Source: Ornatilinea apprima (GTDB taxonomy: Bacteria; Chloroflexota; Anaerolineae; Anaerolineales; Anaerolineaceae). Taken from it: a stretch of DNA of 64,000 nt. The notes under the pieces were generated by a model, which did not search any database, was not told the origin of the DNA, and was given only the letters and a program-made list of their open reading frames with translations. This document shows positions 17,067-26,600 of the stretch, in pieces. The stretch lies in the NCBI RefSeq assembly GCF_001306115.1, contig NZ_LGCL01000019.1:1-64000 (forward strand), given 5' to 3'. Each line of letters opens with the position of its first letter. The first letter of the stretch is position 1. Both the position numbers and the translations under genes were made by a program.

Positions 17067-17576
17067 CTAAACGTCTTCGAATTCTTCCTCTTCTTTGGGC
17101 TGCCAGACGCGTGTGGCACGGTCTGTGTATAAAACGCCGTCCAGGTGATCGATTTCATGCTGGAAGATTCTCGCCAACCAGCCCCTCGCTTTGATTTTGA
17201 TTGGTTTGCCGTGACGGTTCAGCGCTTTGATTTCCACCGATTCATTGCGCTCCACATCACCCACCAAACCGGGAATGGAAAGGCAGCCTTCAATCCCCAT
17301 AACCGTCTCTTCTGAGCGTTTCACAATTTCCGGGTTGACCACCACGAACAACTTCGGCTTGGCGTCCTCATTCTCTTCATCTTCCGCAAATTCCACCACC
17401 ACCAGTTGCAGCGATTCAGCAATTTGCGGCGCGGCCAGCCCCACACCGGGAGCTTCGCGCATGGTTTCAACCATGTCATCAATCAGTTTTTGCGTCTCCG
17501 GGCCAAAATCGGTCAGTTTGCGCGCTTTGCGGCGTAAAACTGGCTCGGGCACCAGAGCAATCTCACGTATCGTCAT
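17067..17576 (-). CDS. def: Peptide deformylase
   Basis: This metalloenzyme removes the formyl group from nascent protein N-termini. All three family motifs are present: GVGLAAPQ (motif 1), EGCLSIPG (motif 2, with the metal-binding Cys) and QHEIDHLDG (motif 3, with the two His ligands and catalytic Glu). It has 169 residues and an extended acidic C-terminus (KEEEEFEDV). The ATG follows a GGAAGGTG ribosome-binding site. recF begins 3 nt after its stop codon. Confidence 0.97.
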   Translation of the reverse strand: MTIREIALVPEPVLRRKARKLTDFGPETQKLIDDMVETMREAPGVGLAAPQIAESLQLVVVEFAEDEENEDAKPKLFVVVNPEIVKRSEETVMGIEGCLSIPGLVGDVERNESVEIKALNRHGKPIKIKARGWLARIFQHEIDHLDGVLYTDRATRVWQPKEEEEFEDV

Positions 17577-17655
17577 CCTACACCTTCCAATACAATTCCA
17601 TTAAATTTCGGCAGTCTGCCCCGTTGTTAATAAGACCTTCACCGTCGCCTTTATT

Positions 17656-19356
17656 TTACCGCGATTCTTGCTCTTCGCCACCCATTTGTCCAGCCCGATT
17701 TGCCCGCAGACGGTCATACACTTCAATCCAATCGCCAAACCGCTCCGACTCGCTTTGCAGGTCTAACTGGGCTTTCTTGTATTCCTGCTCGGCCATGCGC
17801 TTAAAAATCTCCTGCTGCACCTGCGAAGGATTGAACACCTTGTCAAAGGTCAAATCCGTTTCCCCCACCCGGATGGTGACCGTTCCAAAATTCAAAATCA
17901 AGCCGATTAAACCCAAGCGTTCAAAAGACACGCTCTGGATATTCCTGAGCGGCGCGGCGCGGCGTTCCTCTTTGCCCAGTGGTTTCTTTTCCACATCCAC
18001 CACGCTCTCGTCCGTCAGCAGGTAATAATCGTAACGCCAGTCCAGATACTCATACACCCACCAACCGCTGGCGATTAAGCCCAGAAAAAACACCGTCAGC
18101 ATCACCCCACTCACCGAAAACAAACTGAACGCCCCGGCAATCCGCGCGATCAGAATCGCCAGGAGTGCTAACAGCGCCAGGCTGGGCTTGCCCACTTGTT
18201 GAAGCAGAATAAACCAATGCTTGCGGTAGGTAATGGCCCCGCCGCTTTCAAAGCGCAGTTGAAACAGGTTTGCCAGAAAGCGTTGTGTCTCGCTCGGTTG
18301 AATCAGCGCTGGCTGCATTTCTTCCTCATCCGCGCCACCCGCTTTGGACTGCGCTGCCTGATCTTCCGGCAGCCCCACCCTCTGCCGCACCATGCCTTCC
18401 AAATTGCTCAGCCGCTCGGCTTTGGATGGCCCGGCGCGGTAGCGCGACCATTCAGCTTCCAACACATTCGCCACCAGGTCGGGGTACCGCAGGTCTGGCA
18501 GAACAATCAAACCGGCATAGGTGCGCACCACCACGTCCCCATACCCAAAAATCCGGCCTAATTGCGATGTTTTCGTGCTGATTGCCAGAATGGCCTTAAT
18601 CGGCGACTCGCGCCGGCTGTCGTACAGCAGCACCACCTTTTCCTGGAACAGCACGCGCTGGCTGGTGATAATCGAATAATCATTGCGATAGTCAATCACA
18701 ATCCAAAAAATCCAGAAGAGCAGCGCGGCAATGGAGCCCAGGCCCAAAATCCAGGCCAGCAACAGGTTTTGTGCGGAAGAAAGCAGCCCAACCACAATTG
18801 GCACCCCCAACATTAACCCGAGGCCCGGCAGGGCAAGGTAGAGCAGCATTTTCAACGGGTGTCGCCGCCCCACAAAATAAACCGGCTCGCCCGGATTCAG
18901 CCATTCAAAGTTTTTCTGCTGCCACAGGTCAAAACTCTCAGCCAGCAGCATCAGCCCTTCTTCAATCTCTCCTAGCTCTTCAAATAATACCTGCAAGTGA
19001 TCTTGATCCAGAATCAGCACCTGCGCTTTGCGCACCGACTTCGCCCCCGTACTGAATTCTCTACCCAGCATGGTCTCCAGGCCAAAGACATTGCCCGTGT
19101 TCAGCGTCGCCACTAACTCTTCGCGCTCATCTTCGGGGTTCCACACCGTCAACCGCACCCGCCCTGAATAGACAATGCACACCACATCTCCCGGCTCATT
19201 TTCCTGGTAGATATAGTCTTCCTGCTCCAGTGACAAGAATCCGAGGTGGTCAATCACCACCTCAATCTGGTCATCGCTCAGCCCCCGAAAAGGGAAGCTG
19301 GTTTTTAGCACTTCGTGGATTTTCTCCCGCTCTTGCGCTTCAATTTCAGTCGACAT
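17656..19356 (-). CDS. Membrane protein with cyclic-nucleotide-binding domain and two bacterial PH-like domains
   Basis: The N-terminal 140 residues form a cNMP-binding jelly-roll (YQENEPGDVVCIVYSGRVRL and FGLETMLGRE, with the phosphate-binding cassette not fully canonical). Two cassettes then follow, each with a pair of membrane helices and a bacterial PH-like (bPH2) domain: YSIITSQRVLFQEKVVLLYD and later YYLLTDESVVDVEKKPL. It may be a membrane sensor; the function is not established. The start is ATG 19354-19356 (MSTEIEA): a -10 TATACT lies only 6 nt upstream, inside the 7-codon extension that would begin at 19377. The message is therefore likely leaderless. Confidence 0.85.
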   Translation of the reverse strand: MSTEIEAQEREKIHEVLKTSFPFRGLSDDQIEVVIDHLGFLSLEQEDYIYQENEPGDVVCIVYSGRVRLTVWNPEDEREELVATLNTGNVFGLETMLGREFSTGAKSVRKAQVLILDQDHLQVLFEELGEIEEGLMLLAESFDLWQQKNFEWLNPGEPVYFVGRRHPLKMLLYLALPGLGLMLGVPIVVGLLSSAQNLLLAWILGLGSIAALLFWIFWIVIDYRNDYSIITSQRVLFQEKVVLLYDSRRESPIKAILAISTKTSQLGRIFGYGDVVVRTYAGLIVLPDLRYPDLVANVLEAEWSRYRAGPSKAERLSNLEGMVRQRVGLPEDQAAQSKAGGADEEEMQPALIQPSETQRFLANLFQLRFESGGAITYRKHWFILLQQVGKPSLALLALLAILIARIAGAFSLFSVSGVMLTVFFLGLIASGWWVYEYLDWRYDYYLLTDESVVDVEKKPLGKEERRAAPLRNIQSVSFERLGLIGLILNFGTVTIRVGETDLTFDKVFNPSQVQQEIFKRMAEQEYKKAQLDLQSESERFGDWIEVYDRLRANRAGQMGGEEQESR

Positions 19357-19362
19357 GATATT

Positions 19363-19390
19363 AGTATATCCCAGCATGAAAAATTGTTAA
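19363..19390 (-). promoter_or_regulatory. Promoter for the cNMP/PH membrane protein
   Basis: TTAACA (19385-19390), 16 nt, then TATACT (19363-19368) on the minus strand, with only 6 nt between the -10 box and the ATG. It lies just beyond the clpC terminator. Confidence 0.7.
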
Positions 19391-19431
19391 GACAGTCTGC
19401 TTGTTGCAAATATCAGGCCAGCTCATTCACA

Positions 19432-19462
19432 CAAAAAAAGCGCGGGGGGGGAATCCCGCGCT
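19432..19462 (-). terminator. Intrinsic terminator of clpC
   Basis: AGCGCGGG pairs with CCCGCGCT (19455-19462 with 19439-19446), followed on the minus strand by a run of seven T residues. Confidence 0.92.
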
Positions 19463-19482
19463 CTGGCTCACACTCAGGTAGA

Positions 19483-21951
19483 CTAATTCTTTTCAGTTTT
19501 TTCTTTTCTTTTGCTTTTTTCGCCAGCCTTTGTAAATACGACCTGGTTCTCTTGAACATCCACCCGCACCACATCTCCGCTGTTGAATTCACCCGCCAGC
19601 AGTTTGATCGAAAGCGGGCTTTCTACATACTTTTGCAGCGCCCGGCGCAGCGGACGCGCCCCAAAGCTGGGATCGTAACCGGCATTGGCCAGCCAATCGC
19701 GGGCGTCTTCGGTCAGCTCCACTTTCAAGCCGTGCTCTTCCAGGCGGTCTTGCACTTCTTTCATCTGCAGGCTGACAATCTCTTTCATCTGGTCCACGCT
19801 CAGCGGCGAGAACATAATCGTCTCGTCGATGCGGTTCAAGAACTCCGGACGGAAGGTGCTCTTCAGCGCCTTGTCGATCTTCTCATGCGCCTCGCGGTCT
19901 TCATCAGATCCGCCGCGCTGTAAAAAGCCCAGCGTGCCGCCGCGCCGCACAAACTCGGTGCCCAGGTTGCTGGTCATAATCAGCACCGTGTTGCGGAAGT
20001 CAACCGTGCGGCCCTGGCCGTCCGTCAGGCGTCCGTCATCGAGAATTTGCAGCAGCGAGTTCCACACTTCGGGGTGCGCTTTTTCAATCTCATCAAACAG
20101 GATCACCCGGTACGGGCGCCGCCGCACCGCTTCGGTGAGCTGGCCGCCTTCTTCGTAGCCCACGTAGCCAGGAGGCGCGCCAAACATACGCGACACGGCG
20201 TGCTGCTCGCGATATTCGCTCATATCCAAGCGCACCAGCGCGTCTTCATCGCCGAACATAAACTCCGCCAGCGCCTTGGCCAGTTCAGTTTTACCTACGC
20301 CCGATGGGCCGATAAAGATGAATGAGCCAATCGGCCGCCGCGGATCTTTTAGCCCGGAGCGCGCGCGCCGGATCGCGTCGGCAATCGCGTTGATTGCTTC
20401 TTCCTGCCCGATGATGCGCTCGTGCAGGCGTTCTTCCATGTGCAGCAATCGGTCGGCCTCGGTTTCCATCATCTGGCTCACCGGGATGCCCGTCCACTGC
20501 GCCACCACCCGCGCGATATCGTCCACATCTACGAACTCATCCAGCTTGTGCTCCGCTTCCCAGGTATCGCGCTGCTTATTAAATTCTTCCTCAATGCGCA
20601 GGCGCTCGGCTTTCATGCGCGCGGCGCGCTCGTAATCACGTTCCAACCCAGCCTGCTCTTCTTCGGCTGCCAGGCGGTCAATTTCGGTTTTTTTGGTTTT
20701 CAAATCAGACGGCAGTGAATACAGCGCCACACGCAGCTTGGCTGCCGCCTCATCCATCAGATCAATCGCTTTGTCCGGCAGGTGACGGTCAGTTACATAG
20801 CGTGAAGACAGGCGAGCCGCGGCCACCAGCGCCTCATCCGAAAAATGGACTTTATGGTGCGCTTCATAGCGGTCGCGCAAGCCTTTCAGCATCTGGATTG
20901 TATCTTCAATCGTCGGTTCGTCCACATACACCGGCGCGAACCGCCGTTCCAGTGCCGAATCTTTCTCAATATATTTATGGTACTCGTCCAGGGTGGTCGC
21001 TCCCACGCACTGCAGCTCGCCGCGAGATAGGGCCGGCTTGAGCATATTCGAGGCGTCCATTGCGCCCTGCGCCGCGCCCGCCCCTACCACAGTATGCAAT
21101 TCATCAATGAAGAGGATAATCTCTCCTTCCGATTTCTGCACCTCTTCCAGCGAGGCCTTCAGGCGCTCTTCAAACTCACCGCGAAAGCGCGAGCCGGCGA
21201 TCATCGCCCCCAGGTCGAGGGAAATGACCTTCTTGCCGATCAGAATTTCAGGCACATCATTGGCCGCAATCTTTTGCGCCAGGCCTTCCACAATCGCGGT
21301 TTTACCCACACCCGCCTCGCCGATCAACACCGGGTTATTCTTTGTGCGCCGTGAAAGCACCTGCATTACGCGCAGAATCTCGGTATCGCGCCCGATCACC
21401 GGGTCCAGCTTGCCCTCGCGCGCCAATTTGGTTAAATCGCGCGAGTATTTCTCTAGCGTGCGGTAGCGCGACTCAGCCTGCGGATCGGTTACCCGCTGCC
21501 CGCCGCGCAGTTCCACCACCGCGTCATACACACGCTCACGCGTCAAACCCGCCCCCTCCAGCAGACGCGCCGCCGGGGTGTTGCGTTCGGTGAGAATCGC
21601 TAAAAAGATATGCTCGGTGGAGATGTATTCATCTTTTAGGCGGCTGGCCTCTTCGTTGGCCAGATCAATCACCCGCTTGACCCGCGGCGTGATGAATATC
21701 TGCCCGGCGCCACCGCCAAATATGCTCGCCTTGGGGCTGGTCTTTAATATGTAGTCCAGCCGCTCCGAAATTGCCACCGGGTCTACCTTTAACATTTCCA
21801 AAATCTGCGGGACCGCTCCCTGTGGCTGCTCGATTAATGCCAGAAGTATGTGTTCGGTGTCAATTTGATTGTGCCCGTAGCGTTGAATAATTTCTGCTGC
21901 GCGCTGAGCGGCTTCTTGGGCACGCTCGGTGAACCGATCAAATCGCATCAT
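19483..21951 (-). CDS. clpC: ClpC-type AAA+ chaperone of the Clp protease
   Basis: This is an 822-residue HSP100 unfoldase that feeds proteins to ClpP. Two Clp N-repeats occupy the first 150 residues. AAA-1 has GEAGVGKT near residue 210. A UVR-like coiled segment ([16 protein letters not shown]) in the middle domain identifies ClpC rather than ClpA or ClpB. AAA-2 has [13 protein letters not shown] near 547 and [12 protein letters not shown]. The C-terminal [12 protein letters not shown] region is normal. A TATAAT box (21992-21997) lies upstream with a CACTCT direct repeat where a -35 box would be. No ctsR or mcsAB genes are adjacent. Confidence 0.96.
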   Translation of the reverse strand: MMRFDRFTERAQEAAQRAAEIIQRYGHNQIDTEHILLALIEQPQGAVPQILEMLKVDPVAISERLDYILKTSPKASIFGGGAGQIFITPRVKRVIDLANEEASRLKDEYISTEHIFLAILTERNTPAARLLEGAGLTRERVYDAVVELRGGQRVTDPQAESRYRTLEKYSRDLTKLAREGKLDPVIGRDTEILRVMQVLSRRTKNNPVLIGEAGVGKTAIVEGLAQKIAANDVPEILIGKKVISLDLGAMIAGSRFRGEFEERLKASLEEVQKSEGEIILFIDELHTVVGAGAAQGAMDASNMLKPALSRGELQCVGATTLDEYHKYIEKDSALERRFAPVYVDEPTIEDTIQMLKGLRDRYEAHHKVHFSDEALVAAARLSSRYVTDRHLPDKAIDLMDEAAAKLRVALYSLPSDLKTKKTEIDRLAAEEEQAGLERDYERAARMKAERLRIEEEFNKQRDTWEAEHKLDEFVDVDDIARVVAQWTGIPVSQMMETEADRLLHMEERLHERIIGQEEAINAIADAIRRARSGLKDPRRPIGSFIFIGPSGVGKTELAKALAEFMFGDEDALVRLDMSEYREQHAVSRMFGAPPGYVGYEEGGQLTEAVRRRPYRVILFDEIEKAHPEVWNSLLQILDDGRLTDGQGRTVDFRNTVLIMTSNLGTEFVRRGGTLGFLQRGGSDEDREAHEKIDKALKSTFRPEFLNRIDETIMFSPLSVDQMKEIVSLQMKEVQDRLEEHGLKVELTEDARDWLANAGYDPSFGARPLRRALQKYVESPLSIKLLAGEFNSGDVVRVDVQENQVVFTKAGEKSKRKEKTEKN

Positions 21952-21991
21952 AAGAATCCATCCTTGTTGTAATAGACCATGACAGATGCTT

Positions 21992-22019
21992 ATTATAGCA
22001 TCATCACTCTTAACACTCT
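21992..22019 (-). promoter_or_regulatory. clpC promoter with CACTCT direct repeat in the -35 position
   Basis: A perfect -10 (TATAAT, 21992-21997) has no recognisable -35. Instead two copies of CACTCT on the plus strand (22005-22010 and 22014-22019), 9 nt apart, lie just upstream. This could be an activator or repressor site for heat-shock control; that is inference. Confidence 0.45.
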
Positions 22020-22129
22020 ACCAGTCGCGCGTAAGAACCGTATTAGAAAGCTTCCCCTGTAGTATAGGCCATCTTCGCCTGCTCTGCCCGCGCCTTTACC
22101 GCTATCGTGAGTGATTTTCTTAAACCTGG

Positions 22130-22157
22130 TTTACAAATGGTAAATGCAAGGTAAAAT
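22130..22157 (+). promoter_or_regulatory. Promoter directly upstream of the GNAT start codon
   Basis: TTTACA (22130-22135), 16 nt, TAAAAT (22152-22157), then 6 nt to the GTG start at 22164. The geometry predicts a leaderless transcript. Confidence 0.65.
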
Positions 22158-22163
22158 TTAATA

Positions 22164-23156
22164 GTGCACATCACTTCCCCTGCAGCTGGCAAACTTCGCT
22201 CCTTAAACACCCGCAAAGACCTCTTGCCGGTGGCTGACCTGATTGAATTGTGCTTTGGCCGCCAGATGGATGCCGATGGGTGGAAATATGTCCATACCAT
22301 CCGCCAGGCAGCCGCCGACCGCAACCAGATCCGCTGGATGCTTGGCGCGGGAGAGCGCATCGCCTACCCGCTTCACGGCTACGTTTGGGAAGAAGACAAT
22401 CAGATTATTGGCAACCTCAGCATCATTCCCTTTTACAAAAAAGGCGTTTGGCGCTATCTGATCGCCAATGTGGCTGTTCACCCCGAATACCGCCGCCGCG
22501 GAATCGCCCGCCAGCTCACCTTGAAAGCCCTCGAACACATCCAATCTCTCGAAGTGGCTTCGGCCTGGCTGCAGGTGCGCGCCGATAACGCAGCTGCCAT
22601 CCACCTGTACCAAGAACTTGGCTTTTTGGAACGCGCCGTGCGCACCACCTGGCAGCGCGACAGCCTGCTGACCCCCGAAGCGCCCGCTTACCCCGGTTAT
22701 AAATTTACCGGCCGCGCCCCCCAGGACTGGGAACTTCAACGCCGCTGGCTGAACGAGACCTACCCCCCGGATGTGATCTGGAACCTGCCCCTCGAACCAG
22801 AACGCTTCGCCCCGTCGCTCTGGCAAAAATTTGTCCGCCTGCTTAATGCCGAAGATTACCGCCATTGGGCCGTCCGCGGCGGGGGCAAGTTGTTGGGCAT
22901 TGCCACCTGGCAGGCCAGCACCCTGCATGCCGATTACCTTTGGCTGGCCACCGACCCGCATGAAGAGCAAGAAGCAATCGCCGCTCTGCTCCCCTACATC
23001 CGCGGGCATCTGCATAATTACCGGCCGCTCAGCATTAATTACCCGGCGTACCGCGCGGCCAAATCCTTCCAACAGGGCGGCTTTCGTGAATTAAACACCC
23101 TCATCTGGATGGAACATCCCCTCGCCTCTTCGTCGCCCTTCGCAACTCTTTCCTGA
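22164..23156 (+). CDS. GNAT-family N-acetyltransferase with C-terminal extension
   Basis: The first 165 residues form a GNAT domain with VAVHPEYRRRGIARQLTLKAL as the acetyl-CoA loop and a DNAAAIHLYQELGF bulge. The remaining 165 residues look like a second, non-catalytic GNAT-like half (HWAVRGGGKLLGIATWQ) with no clear donor loop. The start is GTG at 22164, placed 6 nt after a -10 box and without a ribosome-binding site. The acceptor is unknown. It stands alone between the divergent clpC and the small membrane protein gene downstream. Confidence 0.85.
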   Translation: MHITSPAAGKLRSLNTRKDLLPVADLIELCFGRQMDADGWKYVHTIRQAAADRNQIRWMLGAGERIAYPLHGYVWEEDNQIIGNLSIIPFYKKGVWRYLIANVAVHPEYRRRGIARQLTLKALEHIQSLEVASAWLQVRADNAAAIHLYQELGFLERAVRTTWQRDSLLTPEAPAYPGYKFTGRAPQDWELQRRWLNETYPPDVIWNLPLEPERFAPSLWQKFVRLLNAEDYRHWAVRGGGKLLGIATWQASTLHADYLWLATDPHEEQEAIAALLPYIRGHLHNYRPLSINYPAYRAAKSFQQGGFRELNTLIWMEHPLASSSPFATLS

Positions 23157-23209
23157 TATTTTCCGTATATATACTAGACTTTAACCGTAGCGACAGGAGG
23201 TACGCGCGA

Positions 23210-23593
23210 ATGAAACTGATTCTTCGTCTGGCAATCAATGCCATTGCTCTTTACACCGCCATCTACCTTGTGGACGGCATTGTTCCCCAATCAGAAAATT
23301 GGGTCTCTCTCATCTGGCTGGCTCTCATCTTTGGCCTGGTCAACGCCATTCTCAAGCCCGTTCTCACCGTCGCCGGATGCGGGTTCATCATCCTTACCCT
23401 CGGCCTGGGAACGCTGATCATCAACACCTTCCTCTTCTGGCTCGCCGGGGTAATTGGGCAGCAGTTTGGCGTGGGCTTCACCGTCACGGGCTTTGGCGCG
23501 GCCTTTCTGGGCGCGCTGATCACCAGCGTAGTCAGCTTCATCCTCAGCCAATTCCTCATAGATGACCGCGAGCGCAAGCACAAGCGCGACTGA
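23210..23593 (+). CDS. Four-helix membrane protein of the YvlD / phage holin 4 superfamily
   Basis: This 127-residue protein has four hydrophobic segments and the family pattern LALIFGLVNAILKPVL followed by TLGLGTLIINTFLFWLAG. These proteins are common in bacterial genomes and the holin name is historical; the cellular role is uncertain. The ATG has an excellent AGGAGG site 10 nt upstream. A bidirectional terminator follows the stop codon, so it is probably a single-gene transcript. Confidence 0.88.
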   Translation: MKLILRLAINAIALYTAIYLVDGIVPQSENWVSLIWLALIFGLVNAILKPVLTVAGCGFIILTLGLGTLIINTFLFWLAGVIGQQFGVGFTVTGFGAAFLGALITSVVSFILSQFLIDDRERKHKRD

Positions 23594-23615
23594 CCACCAT
23601 AAACAGATGAAAAGC

Positions 23616-23652
23616 AAAAGGCGAAGCCAGCACAAAACCGGCTTCGCCTTTT
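23616..23652. terminator. Bidirectional intrinsic terminator
   Basis: AAAAGGCGAAGCC pairs with GGCTTCGCCTTTT across an 11-nt loop. Its A and T runs serve both the plus-strand membrane protein gene and the convergent Agl23-NHL gene. Confidence 0.93.
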
Positions 23653-23673
23653 CGTTTTGTCAAATTCTGATGA

Positions 23674-26600
23674 TTATTCGGGCAACACAAACCGCAGCAG
23701 GCGGTTGTTGACCGCGTCGCTCACCCACACCCGGCCTTCCGCGTCCACCACCACACTGGCGGCCAGAGCGAAACCGTCCACATCCAGGCTGTATTGGCCC
23801 CAAGTCCGTTTGAATTCACCCTCCGGGCTGAACTGCACCACCCGGTATCCTTCGGGATCGACCACAAACACATCGCCACCCTTGCCCACTGTCAGATAGG
23901 GCTTGTTATCCAGCGACTCACCAAACCAGCCATACATATCAAATTCTTTCAATGGCGTGCTGAGCGTGCCATCGGCAGCCTCTCCAAACACCTGCACGCG
24001 CCGGTTCCAGGTATCCGCCAGGTATAAACGGCGCGCCTCGCGGTCAATGGCCAGGCCAACCGGCTCATCAAATTCGCCCAGAGCCAGCCCCTGCGCGCCA
24101 AACTGTGCAATGTACTTGCCATTTTGATCGAAAACCACAACGCGCTTGTTGCCCGTATCGGTGATATACACATAACCGTTTGCGTCCACCGCCACATCTC
24201 GCGGCCCCCAGAAGGCATCTGGGGCTTCAGCCGTGCCAAAGTAACCCCACATGGTTACAAACTCGCCCTCCGCGGTGAACTTCTGCACGCGGTGATTCCA
24301 GGTATCCGCCACATACACCGACCCGTCCGGGGCCACGTCCAGTCCCCACGGCTCATTGAACAAGCCACCCGGTGCTCCACCCGCCTGAATGGCATCGCCA
24401 AAACTGCCCCAGGCCTGCAAGAAATCGCCATTGGCATTAAAGCGCTGGATGCGGTGATTGCGCGAGTCGGCTACATACAGGCTGCCGTCCGGCCCAATCG
24501 CCATGTCGCGCGGCGCGTTCAGTTGGCCGGGCTCCGTGCCCGCGGTCCCGGCTACCCGGTCGGGGACCAGAGCCACTTGCCCGGCGGTGTATGGGTCTTC
24601 CACCACGCTGGGGGTAAATTCGGGCATCGCTCCGTAATTCCACATCTGCGCTAGAATATCCTTGCGTATATAGAAGCGCATCCGCGCGCTGGGCTGCCAG
24701 GTGGTAGCCGTCATGCTGGTATTGCCGGTCAAACGAGCATAATCCTTATAATCGCGGTTCAGCCAGATTTTGAAAATCGCCGCGCGCATTTCCGGGTTGC
24801 GTAAAGCGTCTCGAATGCGCTCCCAGGTCAGGCCGTAATAATCCTGGTTTGGCCACCAAAGCCGTATGTAATTGAAAGCCACGTAATTGTCTTTGACAAT
24901 CGGCTCCATCTTATCCATAGAGGCGTCCCCCGCCACAATCAGCGGATAATCCGCAAGGTCGCGGGTTGGCTGATCCTGATACCAGCGGTGATTGGGATAA
25001 TCGCGCAGATACCACCAGTATGGGTAGAGCATATCGTTGTCGTAGGCCACCATCACATCCAAGCCGCCCGTTGTGCGCTTGGAAATTTCCTCAATTTGCT
25101 TGAGAACTTCTTTGGGTCCGGGGGCGGCGTGCGCATATACCAGGTACTCGGTCGCGTAATCGTAATTGATGAACGAGGCCCGGTAGGCGGCCCGCGCGGT
25201 CAGCACCGCCAGCAGCGCGAAGAAGGCGTTCGCCGCCAGGCGCAGCACGTCTTTGCCCTGCCAATCCCGCAGCAAATAGGTGATCCCGCCGGCGCTCAAC
25301 ACCGTGCCGGCAAAAGCCAGTAAAAAGGTGTTGGTCGCCTCTAATTGAAACAGCTCATTCCCCTGGAACGGCGGCTGGCTGCCCAATAACTTGCCCATCA
25401 GCGCCGCGAAAGCCGCCGAAAATACCGGAATAAGCAATAGCGCCAGCAGACCCTCGCGTTTGAACAGTTGTTTCCACGGCGTCGTTTCGGTCAGATAGCC
25501 CAGTCCCCAGCCAGCCGCCAGTAGCAGCGGCAGCGCCACGTGTACAGTCAGCCAGGGCATTTTTTCGCCAGCCATACTGTAGGCCACCAGGCTGGTAACG
25601 CTCCAGAACAGCAGCAGGCTTAGGGTTGGCAGGCGCTTGCCAGGCAGGTCCGCGCCAAGAATGTCCGGATGATCCTCAACATTGGCCGCATCTTCGGTTG
25701 CTGGAGTCTCCCCAACAGCTTCTTCGACCGCGTCTTCAGAAATGCGCTCTCCCGGTCGGCCCGCGAAGCGGTTATGCCGCACGCCAAAATAAACCGCCAG
25801 CAGAGTTCCCAACGCGGCTAAAAATTCATATACCGGCACCTGAAGCGCCGCGTAGTAATACCAGGGCTGGCTGCCCCGTTGCACTTCCTGCTGCGAAAGC
25901 CAGTAACCCAGCGCGCCAATCAGACCGGTAAAGAATCCGTTTCCGTTGGTGAAGAAGGTGGTGTAAAAGACGGTGAAAATGGCATAAAACACCACCGCGT
26001 TTCCCACCCACAGGCGCGGGCGCCACCACAATCCGATGCCAATGGAAATCAGAGTCATCACCAGCAGCACCGCGCCGGTTTTCACCATCCCCGCCGAAGA
26101 GTAATCCAGCGGATCCCAGCCTATCATTTTCACCGGGAACGCGGCCAGTTGCGGCAGGATCAAGGTGCCAACCAGAATCATCAGGTCAAAGGCGCGCAAA
26201 TCGCGGATGGGTTTCCAGCCCAACTTTTGAACCAGCAGCACCACCCCGATCACAGCCAGGGCCACCGCGCCAATAAACATCAGAATCTCAACGGTAAGAC
26301 CAACCGCGCCCAGACCACCGGATGCCTCACCCCCCTCGACTGTCTTGACCAGCGAAGCGTTCCACGCCGCCAGACCCAGCGCGCCCAAGAAGAGCGTCAG
26401 GGCAATCACCATGAAGGTCAGAAAGCGGTTGCGCGCACGCGTGTCTTCCCAGCGGATGCGCGCCACCCCTTCCAGAAACAACACCCCCGTGAACAGCAGA
26501 TATTGAGCGGTGTAAATGAAGGCGGTTTCTTTCGTCGCGAAATGCAGCGCGGTAACAATCGAAATCAGGTAGAGCGAGAATTTATCTCCCCGCTCCAGGT

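Noticed and set aside
22005-22019. CIRCE-type heat-shock operator upstream of clpC
   Set aside because: The TTAGCACTC-N9-GAGTGCTAA inverted repeat is absent; only a direct repeat of CACTCT is seen.
22203-23072. 289-codon minus-strand frame opposite the GNAT gene
   Set aside because: The GNAT on the plus strand has the acetyl-CoA loop and a promoter; the opposite frame shows no family motif.
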